This document shows positions 37,545-49,329 of a DNA stretch of 64,000 bases, one piece after another (position 1 is the stretch's first letter; every line of letters starts with the position of its first letter). The notes under the pieces were generated by a model, which was not told where the DNA came from, did not search any database, and worked only from the letters and a program-made list of their open reading frames with translations. The stretch spans positions 3,441,935 to 3,505,934 of the forward strand of contig JAQFVV010012512.1 of assembly GCA_028023455.1 (NCBI GenBank). The letters run 5' to 3'. Both the position numbers and the translations under genes were made by a program. Source of the DNA: Epiperipatus broadwayi. Lineage: Eukaryota > Onychophora > Udeonychophora > Euonychophora > Peripatidae.

Positions 37545-39005
37545 TCAGCAATTAATATATAATACCCTAGATTGATTTTATTAAGTAAATGAAATAATCT
37601 CAATCCAAAGCACAAAATAAAACTTTGTAAGGGAAAGAATAGGCCATCTTATTTCTTTTACTTAAATTCATTTATATAGGCAAATCTAAAGCATTTTAGA
37701 AAGAAAGCATGAAAGTCTTAAATTGGTCACTATTTCAGATTGTTTTATATTATTTTAATTGACAGATACAAAATTTTTCAATTTACCGCTTCACTGGTTT
37801 TTATTAAATAAATGAAATACTCTCAAACCAAAGCACAAGATAAAACTATTTAAGAGAAAAGAACGGATCATCTTATCTCTTATGCCTAAATTAATGTATA
37901 TAGGTAAATCTGAACCACTTTGGAAAGAAAGTATGAAGATCTTAAATTGATTATGCTACTTTTTTGAAACTGTATTTGAGATTGCATTATATTACTTTAA
38001 TTGTTATTTGTGAAATTTTTCGATATACAGCTTGTCAATTTCAAAAAAAAAAAGTATATTGTACTCTGCATTGAGAGTATTTCATTTAAATAATAAAAAC
38101 CAGTGTTGGGGTATTAATCTATTCTATTACATAATATTAATTGCTGGGAAAAGTTTGTGTTTACATATTTCATTATTTGATTTGATATTGTCAAACTGTA
38201 AATTGAAAAATTTTGCAAATGTCAATTAAAATAGTATAAAACAACCTGAAATAAAGCTTTAAAGAAGTAATATGATCCATTTAATGTCTTCTTGCTTTCT
38301 TTCCAAAGTGTCTCAGATTTGCCTATATAAACGAATTTAGATAAAAGAGATAAGATAGTCAGTTTTTTTCTCTTAAAAAATTTTATCTTGTGCTTTAAAT
38401 TGAAAGTATTCATTTACTTGTATTTATATGTTGGATTATTTCCATCATCTAATATGAGTATTGAATGTCTTTAGACAAATTTAACTATATTTAAATATTT
38501 CAAATACATTCAACTGTTAGTAATAGCATACAGGTTATTATATGCACAATGTTTTGAGAGGTATTATTCTCCCCTCTTCTTCAGGTATTGCTGACCTAAC
38601 TAGTGGCAGTACTAGCATGGAAATCGAACCTGTACCCTTAGATTCTTGAGTATAGAATTTTAAGTGATGCTCTAACCAGTTCAATATTCAAGAATCCAAG
38701 AGTCTATGTTCTATTCCCATGCTAGTCTGGTCATGCCAGCAACATCTAAAGAAGCGGGGAGAATAATACCTCTTGAAATGTTGTGCATATACTAACCTGA
38801 GTGCTATTACTAACAGTTGAATGTATTTGGAATATTTAAATGAAGTTAAATGTTTCTAAAGACATTCAGTACTCATATTAGATGATGGAAATAGTCCATC
38901 ACAAATACAACTAAAATACCAATATCACAAACTTTCAGGAAAACACTATTTCATTTACTTAATAAAAAACCAGTGTTGATATATTAATCTAGGGTATTAC
39001 TTATA
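37545..39005. repeat. Compound palindrome of about 1.45 kb, interrupted by a nested element
   Basis: A unit of about 240 bp (TTTATTAARTAAATGAAATA, CAAAGCACAARATAAAACT, TATATAGGYAAATCT, AAGAAAGYATGAA) occurs at about 37558-37790 and 37797-38030. It appears reverse-complemented at about 38040-38412. The outermost block, AATACCCTAGATTGAT at 37561, has its mirror ATTAATCTAGGGTATTA at 38983-39000. The unrelated fold-back element at 38416-38913 sits inside the right arm, so it inserted later. Confidence 0.8.
38416..38913. mobile_element. Fold-back element of two head-to-head tRNA-like SINE units, copy 1
   Basis: The arms are near reverse complements about a centre at 38665. From the centre outward, each arm runs tRNA-like head, then GTACTG/GTCTGG..., AACATCT.AAGAAG.GGGGAG, AATAATACCTCTTGAAATG, CTATTACTAACAGTTGAATG, and ends GATGATGGAAATA. 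The left arm on the minus strand shows an A-box-like stretch (CTGGTTAGAGCATC) and a B-box-like one (CAGGTTCGATTTCC). The same family is seen at 52890-53440 and 53960-54880. Confidence 0.8.
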
Positions 39006-39495
39006 TGTGTATAATCAGTCGTAATTTTCTGGCCAAAGAATATGTCTGTAAAAATATTATGAGTCAGAATTATATTTAAGTAATCAGTACTATACTGATC
39101 CTCAAGATGTGAGTTTTCTGGCTCAGGAATCTGCCAGATTTTTTCTTTTTCATTTTAAATGAAGTGGCTTAGTTAATATATTTCTGTTTTGTTTCAGAGT
39201 GATAGGCATTGGTGTTCTTACAGTCTCTGTAACCATTATAATTACTATTTGTTTCAGATTGATCTGCCAATAATTGATGGATCATGTACATTTTATATTG
39301 GGTTCTTCATAATTTCTTGTGAGTTTTTTTTTCTGTCTTGTTTTGGTTAGGCAATTTCTGTGTTTGTTTGAATGCATATGTGATGTGCATGGGTTTAAAA
39401 GAATGTATGTGTGTACTATCATAATTGCATGAGCAGGAGATAATACTAGTAGATCCAGGATAAAGCATTTGTGGTGAGCTGGCAATGATTAAGTG
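39006..39495. other. AT-rich sequence, no gene seen
   Basis: The open frames on the minus strand here (39282-39630) partly reflect the 60-bp tandem repeat and have no recognisable domain. Confidence 0.45.
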
Positions 39496-39614
39496 ATTAA
39501 GCAAATTAAATGATTGAAAATTTGACCTCTTATTGAAATTTGGTTTTAGTTTATCATTAAGCAAATTAAATGATTGAAAATTTGACCTATTATTGAAATT
39601 TGGTTTTAGTTTAT
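39496..39614 (+). repeat. Tandem duplication of 60 bp
   Basis: Two nearly identical units begin ATTAAGCAAATTAAATGATT and end GGTTTTAGTTTAT. One substitution (CTC/CTA) separates them, so the duplication is recent. Confidence 0.92.
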
Positions 39615-40424
39615 TGATTGTTACAAGCAAGATATCCTCAATTATTTCAAATAATTATAATCCCTAATCCAGTGATTGAAACCTATATATATAGTGTGAC
39701 CTCAATTGTAGAGAACATTGATTTAAAATATAAATATGAGACACAAAATATATTTTGTACTAATGTTATTAATGTTAAGTTTTTACAAATCAGTATTTTC
39801 TAATTTAGTGATTTTTTTAAATATGTATCAGTTTTTTTATTGTACATCTCTTGTTGTCTTATATTTATTAAATATATATAATCTGTTTATTTTCAAATAT
39901 TGAATGGGTTTTTTTATGTATAAATAATATTTGAGTTATTATTAAGTATAATGTATAACATACATATTTAGTTATTGGACAAGTTGTACACTGAAATTAT
40001 TCTAATTGGGAAAATAGAAATAAAATATATTTTTTTTAAACCATTAAAACATGATATGATCATTTTCTAGCACTTATTGGATACTATAGCTTGAATTAGC
40101 TTTGTGTGGAAAAATTTACTACTGTTATTAAAATTGTTTGTGACATTACTAATGAATCATTTAAAAATGATCTTATTTTTTGTTCTTGTCAACTAGAATG
40201 ATTTGGCTTTGATATGCTTATAGCATATATATCTTTCAGGTCATCTGTTAAGGGGATATACTGTTGAATGATGAGTAGTCATTATAAGTGGTATTCTTAC
40301 AAGTTAACAAATAGTTTTGGATTGTAATGTATATGTCAGTGCATTTGTATGTGAATATATTATGCTGTAATTCCAAATTCAAAGTTTAAAAAAATTATCT
40401 TTAACAAGAAATCAAAAAATAAAT
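39615..40424. other. AT-rich sequence, no gene seen
   Basis: No element or protein was recognised. Confidence 0.45.
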
Positions 40425-40990
40425 AATGACGAAATTATCAATACCAATAAGTGTAATAATATTCAAGGCTAAATGAGTTTATAACTAATCATTAAAATCA
40501 ACCAACACTTAGACAATTCCAATATCAGTAACAAGCAACAATCTCAACCTGATATCAAGGCAACCTCCTTTTCATAATAAAGATAGAATCCCACCTTTAT
40601 TTATGGTCCAATATATTTATAAAGGCGCTAAAGATTGCAACTTGACCACGGAAATTGAAATTATTGATACAAACAAGTTTAAATAAACCTCCTTAAACAA
40701 GTCCAAAGTATTACTTAAGTAATAAGTGCAATAACGCTCAAAGCTAAATAAGTTTATAAATAATCATTAAAATCAGTCAACACTTAGGCAATCCCAATAT
40801 CTATAACATTCAACAATCTCATCCTGTTGTCAAGGCAACCTTTTAACAAGTTATATTTTCATGTTTAAGGAGGTTTATTTAAACTTCTTTGAATCAATAA
40901 TTTCAATCTCTCTTGTCAAGTTGCAATCTTTAGTGTCTATATAAATACAGTGGATCATTGATATTGTTGATTGTTATTGATTTTGGGATT
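40425..40990. repeat. Compound direct and inverted repeat
   Basis: A block with AATCATTAAAATCARYCAAC, ACACTTAG and CAACAATCTCAACCTG / CAACAATCTCATCCTG occurs at about 40440-40570 and again at 40715-40845. A second block (CTAAAGATTGCAACTTGACC, AAATTATTGAT, AAATAAACCTCC) at about 40627-40695 is mirrored at 40865-40940. The layout resembles the other compound fold-backs in this window. Confidence 0.75.
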
Positions 40991-41595
40991 ATCTAAGTGC
41001 TGATTAGTACCAATAATGTTACTTGATCTCTCATATTGTTGGTATTTATTTTCCTAGCCAAAGAGTACAAAAGGTTTACAATGGGTTTGTAATTGAGATT
41101 TCAAAAATATAAAGGAACTGACCTCCTGAGAAATCTATATAATTATGCAAATGAATTATCCTGGATTTGAAACCATAGGGTTTTTTTAAAAAAAAATTCT
41201 GGTTATTAGCTTGAATAATATAAAGGAGTAAAAGTAGCTTCTAAATGGCAAACATATTAGCTCCACCTTTGAATTTCCAATCTTCACTGATGAAGACAAA
41301 AACTAGAAGCTGGTCAGTGTGGAAATAGAGATTTTACAGCATCTTCCTTACCCAAATACAGTAGATGGCTTTTTGAAAAAAATATAAACATCAAAATCTA
41401 GTCTGTATAGTATATGCATATATAGGTGTGGGTTAAGTTTTCTACCAGAAGGCAGGCAGAGCAATCAACCAACAAAGCAGTATAATTGATATGAATTCCT
41501 CATCAGTTGTTGATATTTAGTCTTTGCCTGTTATTGTGATATCCACATATAATTCGAATTTCCATCTATCTGTATGCAATAATGGAATGGGAGTG
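40991..41595. other. AT-rich sequence, no gene seen
   Basis: No recognisable gene. A GATGAAGACAAAAACTAGAAG phrase near 41289 recalls the TGAAAG..AGCTAGAAAC block of the palindromic family, but without arms. Confidence 0.4.
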
Positions 41596-41675
41596 AAGGG
41601 ATTCATTGTGTAGTGGTTAGAATATAAATTTTTCATGCTCATGATCTGGGATTCAAATGTTGTCTAGTAGGTTAA
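41596..41675 (+). repeat. Degenerate tRNA-like head (possible SINE)
   Basis: TGTGTAGTGGTTAGAATA (A-box-like) is followed about 35 bases later by CTGGGATTCAAATG (B-box-like). The spacing fits a tRNA head, but the stems do not pair well. Confidence 0.45.
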
Positions 41676-44432
41676 TCATATAATTATCAAAATCCAAAAC
41701 AAACTTTTTAGTAAATTGTTTATAACCAATCATTCAATGATCAATAAATGGTTATTTAGTTATTCTGAGTTCAAGAGGAAAGACCAGATGATTGCCAGTG
41801 TGTTGACTGAAAAGAAATATATAATTGTAATATGATTTTAATACTACTGCTGGGAAAGATGTAAGACAATTGCTCTGCATATGGTCACTTTTAACTACTT
41901 GTGATATATTTATTAATTAGATACAGGTTTAACATTTTCATTACAAATTACTATTATTCTACATTTAATGGAGTTAAATATTAAATTATTCCATGCAAAA
42001 TGAAAGATATCAGCTGAGAATAATGATCTCACTCGTTAAAAAAAGATAAGCATTGGTTAGGGAATGTTTTCATGTCGGTGTTTGCAGATACAGATTGTGT
42101 AAATTGGAACATTATTATGTTAATAAAATGTGTTATACAAAAATAATGTTTACATTAAGAAGCAAACTTGGACCATCAAAAAATAATCAGCATTGAAGTT
42201 GAATTTATGCATATTAATAATTAGACTCAAGAAAATGCCATGATATGGTTGCTTCTTAAATTTGGCAGAAGATAGTTCTTTTTTAGATTTCTTTTAATTA
42301 TTGCCAAACACAAACTCATTGTGAAAAGTATGAATAATTTAGTTGATCCTATTACTTTCCTATGCAAGAGGATCTGTGGGATTTCAAAAACAATGGTGCT
42401 GAACTGAAATAGCATTTGATGTTGAATAGCAACTGATAAACTATTTCCACATATTCACTATCATTTTTCAGATAATTTAATGGCTGCACACTTTAAAGAA
42501 GAATATAATTCTTTGATTCAGTTTGATGCTACCTAAAACTCCTGGTATGATTTTGCATAGGGTTAGTACATACCCTTCTTTCTCAGTGACTTTTTAATGC
42601 TTCATATTCGGTCAATTTATCTACACTTAACTCTATTCACAGATAATTTATACTCTGTCAATTGTGCAGTCATAATATATATTTGTTAGGATTTCTTTTT
42701 TCACATTCTGTTTATCTGGATATAGAAGTTGTCACAGAAATTCAAATACAATGGTAATCTAAATATAAAAATTTTTAATATGTGAATATCTTCTACCAAT
42801 ACTTTAGAAGTTGTTATGTATTACATGCAATCTTAAATGTTTTGTCCGAGTATGGTCTTTAATTTATTATTATTCAGTGACAGTTATTCATTCTATTATT
42901 CTATTTCAGAACCATGTCTTGTAAGCTTGGGTAATCATTATAACCCTTCCTTTTATTTTTTTAAAAATTTAATTTTTTTTGAACCCCAAATCCCACCCCA
43001 CCACTACGTGCACCCTGATATAGATGATAATGCTATGAAATTCTCAAGCTAGTTTCTTATTGTTACTTTTAGTGATAAAAAGCATCTATCATTACTTGTT
43101 TTATACTATGCAAACTAATGATCTGAGATTCAAACAACACCGTAAGTTTATGAACCCAAGACAACTTGTTCGTATATTTATATGTCTAATATGAGATTTA
43201 ATAACTATATATGCAGATTTTGAAAAGTGAATTGAAAAAGTCATAGAAAGCTGTATTGAAATATGAGGTTATTATTCAAATTTTCAGCCTTCATATTAGT
43301 AGTTTTTATGGTCTTTATATTAGGATGTTGGATTTTGCATTTTTCATTCGACATTTCTACTGTGATTTCAGTAATTGACAAGATTCTATAGTCATTAATT
43401 TCATCACTATAATATGCACTTTCTTCAATTTCTCACCTGATTAAATTAATATTTTCTAATGGTGGTTTGTTTTTATATCACCAGAAGTTACATATTTATG
43501 TAGAAGATTGCTGAATAAAGTAAAACAAAATTCAGAATGCCGACTCATAGTTAACCAATTAACCGTTCTACATTGATCAGTAAATGAGTGTTAATTATGC
43601 TTAACTAGAGGCTAAAACAAGACTAGAAAAATATAACAAACTCTTACTACCCAATAACTGGCAAACTAAGTGAATATTGCCTTAATCATTAACTGTTCCT
43701 CCATAAAGTTTTTTGGAGATATCTTTGTTCTGCAGTGGGTTATTTATTTAAAAGGCAGTTTTACTCATGTATATATAGCTATGCATGTTTTGTTTTTATG
43801 AAAAATAATTTAGGATTATAATCAATAATATCTGATAAAAAGTAAATCTTTTCCACAAACTGATCATCTTCTCTGAGCTTTGCTAAGAAATAGTTAAAAA
43901 TCATTAATTATGGGGGGGCGGGGGTTTCTACTATAATCTCTCCCCTCCCCTTTTCTGTACAATTTGAACAAATCTCTCTATCTTTTATTACACGCCCAGT
44001 CAAATTACTCTCCATTATTTCTTTGATGAATATTTTTTTGACACACTGTTTTCACTGCTTCCGTATTACTAATCTCATCCTTCCATTTATTTTTTCTATT
44101 CTTTAGCTCTACTTTGTAAAACCTTAATCTTTTATTTTAACTCTTTAGCAATTTTATTCTTTAATTTTTGTATACATTGATTACGCAAATTTTCAACAAA
44201 TTCCTTTTTTTTTGTTTGTTTGTTTGTTAACAACATAGATATCTGGGAGTGAATCTTCACTCCTAATTTCATTTTTTGTCAAAAATAGCACTCACTAGTA
44301 ACTCGTACAAATTGAACAAAAGTCGTAAACAACATTCTTATCTCAAAACTTCATACTAGTTTGATTGATTAGTGATCGAAATAAAGGAAATTGTACAATT
44401 ATTTTATGTAATACTTTTTTCCCCATAGGTCA
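41676..44432. other. AT-rich sequence, no gene seen
   Basis: No protein domain. Around 43655-43850 there is weak similarity to 2735-2880. A G-rich run lies at 43912-43926. Confidence 0.4.
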
Positions 44433-44523
44433 AAGCATCGGCCGGGAAGCAAACCTGCGACAACCGTCTGCAAGCAACTGCTTGCTTGCAAGGCGGCTGC
44501 ACTCACCTCTCGCCTACCAACGC
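44433..44523 (-). mobile_element. tRNA-derived SINE, diverged copy
   Basis: On the minus strand, GGTAGGCGAGAGGTGAGTGC (A-box region) and CAGGTTTGCTTCCCGGCCG (B box) are followed by GATGCTTTGAC. The end matches the SINE copies at 19894 and 60765. The middle differs and contains an extra TTGCAAGC repeat that can form a stem. Confidence 0.7.
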
Positions 44524-46310
44524 TTACTTTTCAGTCCAGATTTCAAACTCTAGGCAAAGGATAGTTACTCGTCTTATTAGAATATTACTTGGGATAATAA
44601 ATGACCAAATAGTTATTTGCTCAAAAGCCATCCGTGTTGCAAAAAGAGACTTGTTTTTACTATACTTAATTGAGAATTCTCCACTACAACTACTCTATTA
44701 AATCACATTTACGCATTAAATCATTTATATAAGGAAAAGTATAAAAAAATTTACAAAATTACTTTCAGTTAAAAAAAGGCGACTAAGACCCTCACTTATT
44801 ATATATCTATAAAGTCTTTTCTTTAAAAATAAATTCGTGTATTCTTTTCTCAACTGACATTAGTTGAACAACTATTGTACAAGATTAATGATTGTTGTTT
44901 GGGGGGGGGGGGGTTGTTGGAAAGGGGGGTGGTGCAAAACTGACATGGATAACAATTGATAAAAATGTAAAAATAAATTTCAATTTAGTTGAAATGGAGA
45001 AAGAAAAAAAAATGGAATTAATAAGATTTGCATGACTCACTATCTAATTGCAGTACAAAATGATGAATATTCTGTTATTAGTTTTTTTTTTTTAAACTTG
45101 GTGAGCTAATCCATTAAGATAAGTAGCTGTTTCATTAGTTTTTATACCAAATAACTTTTTTACTTTGTTGTAAATAATTTATCAAATGAAAATAAATGGC
45201 TGCTGTTATTTTTTTTTTTTGTATCATGTATCTATTTAACAATATACGAGTTTTGTACATTTTATTATGTAGCTCTAAAGTGGCACATTATTATTACGCG
45301 TAGGCCCCCTGTATCTCTGCATCTGGTTTCTTTACAATAAATAATTGTAAAATTTATATAATAAATGATTAAAATGTGTAAACATATAAGCAGTGCAATA
45401 TATATTTTAAAATGTATGTATTATACGTCATTAAAGTAATTAGTAAATTAAATACCCATTGATGCATTTATGAAAAGACAATATGTTAATTAACTGAAAG
45501 TGATCACATGACTGAGTGCACATTTAGAATAAGGGAATGTTTGATAGAAATAATTCGTGAAGACACTTTTCCAGCTGTGCTTGCGGGAAATTCTCTACGA
45601 ATTCAAATTTATGAAATTCTGATATTTTATTTAGTTTTTTTTTTTTTTTTAAATGATGATTTACTGAAACCATAAATGCAGATATAAGGGAACTGCCGTA
45701 ATTGAACACGGCGTTGATGTCTATTTTATACAGCAATTTGCTCAAAATGAAAAATAATAGCTTTTGATAAATATTTGAATGTTCAGAAAAACTTTACAAA
45801 TCATAGTAGAAACCGAAGGACTTTCAAAAATTCAACCCCATCACTTTAAAATATCTAACTAATTTTATTTAAATGCTGAATAAATATTTCATGGTTGAGA
45901 AGAAAGAATTTTATTTTGGTGAATATTTGATTGTGAATGGATCCAAAGCATCTTTCTGCAAACTTTCTTTACCTTGCTTACAATAAATGACTGAGGATAT
46001 TTTACTTTAGTTCATTTTTGGCAATGCATTGTGATTTAGAACAGTGTTTGAATGATAGGTCCATTAGTTAAAGGTTCCTGGAATTTGAATATCACATGAC
46101 CTTTGAAATAAAAAAACCATTCAATTAAGTTAAAGCTCAATCATGGTTTTAAAATCGATTTGAAGCAAATTTTCAATATATCCTCATTTACAAATATTTT
46201 TTAAAAATTTTATAAATCAGATTCAGAACATTAAGAGTAATTTAATTGAACTTAAGAGACATTGACCTGAAAAAGTTTAAAGAACTTAAACATTTAAGGA
46301 AGGAGCAAGC
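44524..46310. other. AT-rich sequence with a long G tract
   Basis: At 44901-44932 there are 13 consecutive G, then GG, a run of six G and a final GG, a potential quadruplex. No gene was seen. The short open frame at 45524-45745 (-) has no known domain. Confidence 0.5.
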
Positions 46311-46313
46311 ATA

Positions 46314-47118
46314 TGAGGGGTACCCTCCAAAAAACTGAATTGTTTTTAGATGGATGGTCCCATTGTAGTATATGTATCTGCCACTAGATAGCTTTTGTAG
46401 AGATTCTTTTATATCATTCTTCTGTCTTATGTATTAATTTTTCTTAAAGTGCATATTGCTTAATCATCAATTTTTGTGATGGCTGAAAAGTTGGATCAAC
46501 ATGAATTTCTGTTTCTCTTAGGGAAAATTGCAGGGTAAACCTTAATAGTAAAACATAAGTTTTTGTGTGGTTTAATGGAAGAATTCAAATTTTTCATGTC
46601 CCAACAAAGCATAACAAATGAAATTCAATATTGAGTCGATGCTGATTTTTTTTATTTTTACGTAAACAGCATTGTTTACTCGGAATTTGTCCATAACAAT
46701 TAGGCATTTTATTTACAAGTTTAAAAACATTTGTGTGATGCAGAGAAACAAAAACATCCCAATTTGTGGTAAAGTGAGGGGTACATATTTTATCACGACA
46801 ACATGCTAGCATACAGAGCCTTGAGTGTGAAACGATTTTTAATCAAAAATAGTATGGCCCAACTTAACTATCCACCGTATTCATCCAATCTTGTGGAAAA
46901 AAGTTTTGTGCTCTTGGAAGTGGTAGAAAAAAAACAATGGTGACATTAAAGGGCATCTCTTTGCAAGAGTTTCAGGACTGCTGTGAAAAGTGGTAAAACA
47001 TTTAGACCAGTGTATTGCATCAAGTGGACAGTACTTTGAAGAAATTTCATTTGTAACAACAAAAATAAATGCACAAATTTTTATTACAAAAGTTCATATT
47101 TTGTGGGATACTCCCTCA
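46314..47118 (+). mobile_element. mariner element, internally deleted
   Basis: The left end TGAGGGGTACCCTCCAAAA and the right end read inward (TGAGGGAGTATCCCACAAAA) are inverted repeats, each flanked by the TA dinucleotide that mariner duplicates (46312-46313 and 47119-47120). At 805 bp it is shorter than a full mariner of about 1.3 kb, so a large internal part is missing. It contains a decayed transposase in the same orientation. Confidence 0.87.
46479..47055 (+). pseudogene. mariner transposase remnant
   Basis: The ATG at 46479 (MAEKLDQHEFLF) is a plausible start. Most of the N-terminal DNA-binding region and the block that should hold the first catalytic Asp are missing or broken. The best-kept open stretch, 46782-46943, includes FYHDN with the second catalytic Asp, then ALSVKRFLIKNSMAQLNYPP, YSSNLVE and LLEVVEKK. 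In intact mariners the PPYSPDL..D.F segment carries the third Asp; here it reads YSSNLVEKSF, with no Asp at that place. Upstream pieces (SEF, KQKHPNLW) also match the family order. Several stops and shifts make it inactive. Confidence 0.85.
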
Positions 47119-47120
47119 TA

Positions 47121-48325
47121 GCCAATCTTTAACGTTAGAAATAATCAAAGATGATAGTGGCATGATTTTAATAGGTCTATTACTTGAGTTTTTAGATCTA
47201 CTTTCAAAATATTCATATATAGAGAGCAATAGTTCTCATCAGGAATATAAGTGGAATAATTGTAAAATTTGCCATCAGCTTAGAACTTTACATCTGTATG
47301 GTTTAGCTGTAGAATAATTTGATAAGTAAATATTTATAATCAATTTTTACTAAAGAAAATGGTTAAAAAAAATTTTTATTGTGCTTGAAATAAAAATAAT
47401 AAATCTATTGGTTATTGTTTGAAATGTTATTAAATTGGAACTGCTTTGTTACAGTATCTAATTAAAGTAGCCTAGCAATAGTCTACGACCTTCCAAGTGA
47501 ATCATTATAAATAGCCACCAGAAGAATTTTTTTTTTAAGTCATAGTAAAAGAGCACTATTAATGATGTAGAGACCAGTGCATCATCTGTCAATAGCAATA
47601 ATACTCAAATCTATATGAAGCATAGAATTTGTTTTAAGTAACTGGGCCATAATAATTTGTTTGTCCATTCTGTGTTGTTTAGGAAATGGATATTTAATTG
47701 TTTTTAATTAGGGTAAAGTCTCATTATTAGTATCATTGCATTGAACTTAAAGCAAAATGTTTATAATAAAATGCAGTCTTCATCTTTAGTGGAACTGAGA
47801 TTTAGATCAAGTTGACAAAATTTATTTAAAGTGGCTATCTCATAAAAACTTAATTATCCATCTAATATTGATTCACATAAATGTCTGTCTTGAATCACCA
47901 TAGGTGATCAATTATTCATATAAAACTATACTTTTATAACTTGCACATTAAAGGAACTCCAAGAACTAACTTGTAACTTGATTTTAATATTCTATTGCCT
48001 TGGTGCTAGGCCTGCTATTAGCAGAAAACATTGTATATAATTAAGTAGTAACCATTATTTAGTAAGTTATTGGCTTTGTCTGATAGGAGAAAATATTTAT
48101 TAATAATTAATATATTTTTTTATATTAAGTTATAATTTATATTTTTATTTTCATCCTTTTTTATTTTATTTTTGGATATTGTATTGTAACAGAATATATG
48201 AATATATTGTATATGTTACAGCTGTAAGGAAGATTACCAGTCAAAACTGTAAGCTATTTGCACTTGTGAAAAATAAATAATTGCATTATACAAAGTGCAT
48301 AAATGATTTCATTATGAGACAAACA
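47121..48325. other. AT-rich sequence, no gene seen
   Basis: The open frame running from inside the mariner end to 47317 has no family resemblance. Nothing else is visible. Confidence 0.45.
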
Positions 48326-48329
48326 CAGT

Positions 48330-48535
48330 GAAAAGGAAAAAGAGAAGCTCAATAATTATTGTTAATCATTCATTAGTCTACAGATTATCCAATAATGAAT
48401 GATTACATTTCTCCACAAGGTGTTAAAAGTTGATAGAAACAGTCCCTATCTTGCGTTAGAGTGATGTAGTGAAAATTACACTACAAAAATATTATTCATT
48501 ATTGGATAGTCTAATGAATGACTAATAAAAATTAT
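48330..48535. repeat. Short fold-back with unit repeated downstream
   Basis: TCATTCATTAGTCTACAGAT (48366) through AATGAATGATTA is mirrored at about 48488-48525 (ATTCATTATTGGATAGTCTA). The loop contains GTTAAAAGTTGATAGAAAC and CTATCTTGCGTTAGAGTG. This loop recurs diverged at 48765-48845. Confidence 0.7.
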
Positions 48536-48639
48536 ATACTTTTATTAAGTGAGTCAATGTTGTCAGGGCAATATATTTTGACACATCAAATAAACTTTAG
48601 TAATTTGCTATCTATATGTATATATATATATACTGAATA

Positions 48640-48850
48640 ATGATATTGATGTGTGAGATTGTGGTCTGGGCCAACTGATGAGTGCTAGTTCAGCATGAAA
48701 TTGTATCTTGGGGGGTCATATATCTTTTTCACATGTCATATGTTTATGATTATATCCCTCCCAAAATGTTAAAAGTGGATAGAAACCAGTCTCTACCTTA
48801 CATTAGAGTGGTAGTGAATTTACACTACAGAAATATTAACTATCTATTTT
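48640..48850 (+). repeat. Fold-back family fragment
   Basis: CCAACTGATGAGTGCTAGTT and CAGCATGAAATTGTA resemble the blocks at 18365-18400 and 57778-57810. They are followed by a diverged copy of the 48415-48495 loop (GTTAAAAGTGGATAGAAACC). Confidence 0.65.
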
Positions 48851-49161
48851 GGTTTGATGGGCTTAATTAAGTAATTTTTTACATGTTAATGAAACAATAG
48901 TCATATTTGAAAGATTTTTTTCAAAAAAAAGAGACTATATTATTCAAAAATTAATTATAAACAAGTAATATTTCTTAATTAAATAATTAAAACACAATAA
49001 CTAACGGTGCTTTTAAGATAATTTAAATATCAAAGTTTCCTAGCAGGATTGATTTAGTTTTCAAATTTTTCACATACTACATTATAAATTAATTAAATAT
49101 AATATAATTTAAAATTACTAAACATCACATGATCACTATCTCATACTAGCACATAATTGTT

Positions 49162-49325
49162 ATTAAACAAAGCAAAGCAAAACTCTCCATACAGTAGTAT
49201 GGGGATATTGGAGGAGTAGGCACTAGATAGGGATTTTATGCACAAGCCTTCTGGCATCCATTGATTGCTCTTGTTGGCACAAGATGGCACTACTGTATTG
49301 AGAGTTTTGCTTTGCTTTGTTTAAT
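49162..49325. mobile_element. MITE of about 164 bp with long terminal inverted repeats
   Basis: Left end ATTAAACAAAGCAAAGCAAA then ACTCTCCATACAGTAGT; right end mirrors it with one mismatch over about 36 bases. The inner part (GGATATTGGA.GAGTAG, TAGGGATTTTATGCACAAGC, GCATCCATTGAT) matches the right half of the palindrome at 50741-51139. It is non-coding. A clear target duplication was not found. Confidence 0.85.
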
Positions 49326-49329
49326 TTAA

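Noticed and set aside
46594-46812. 72-codon minus-strand frame
   Set aside because: It is antisense to the mariner transposase remnant.
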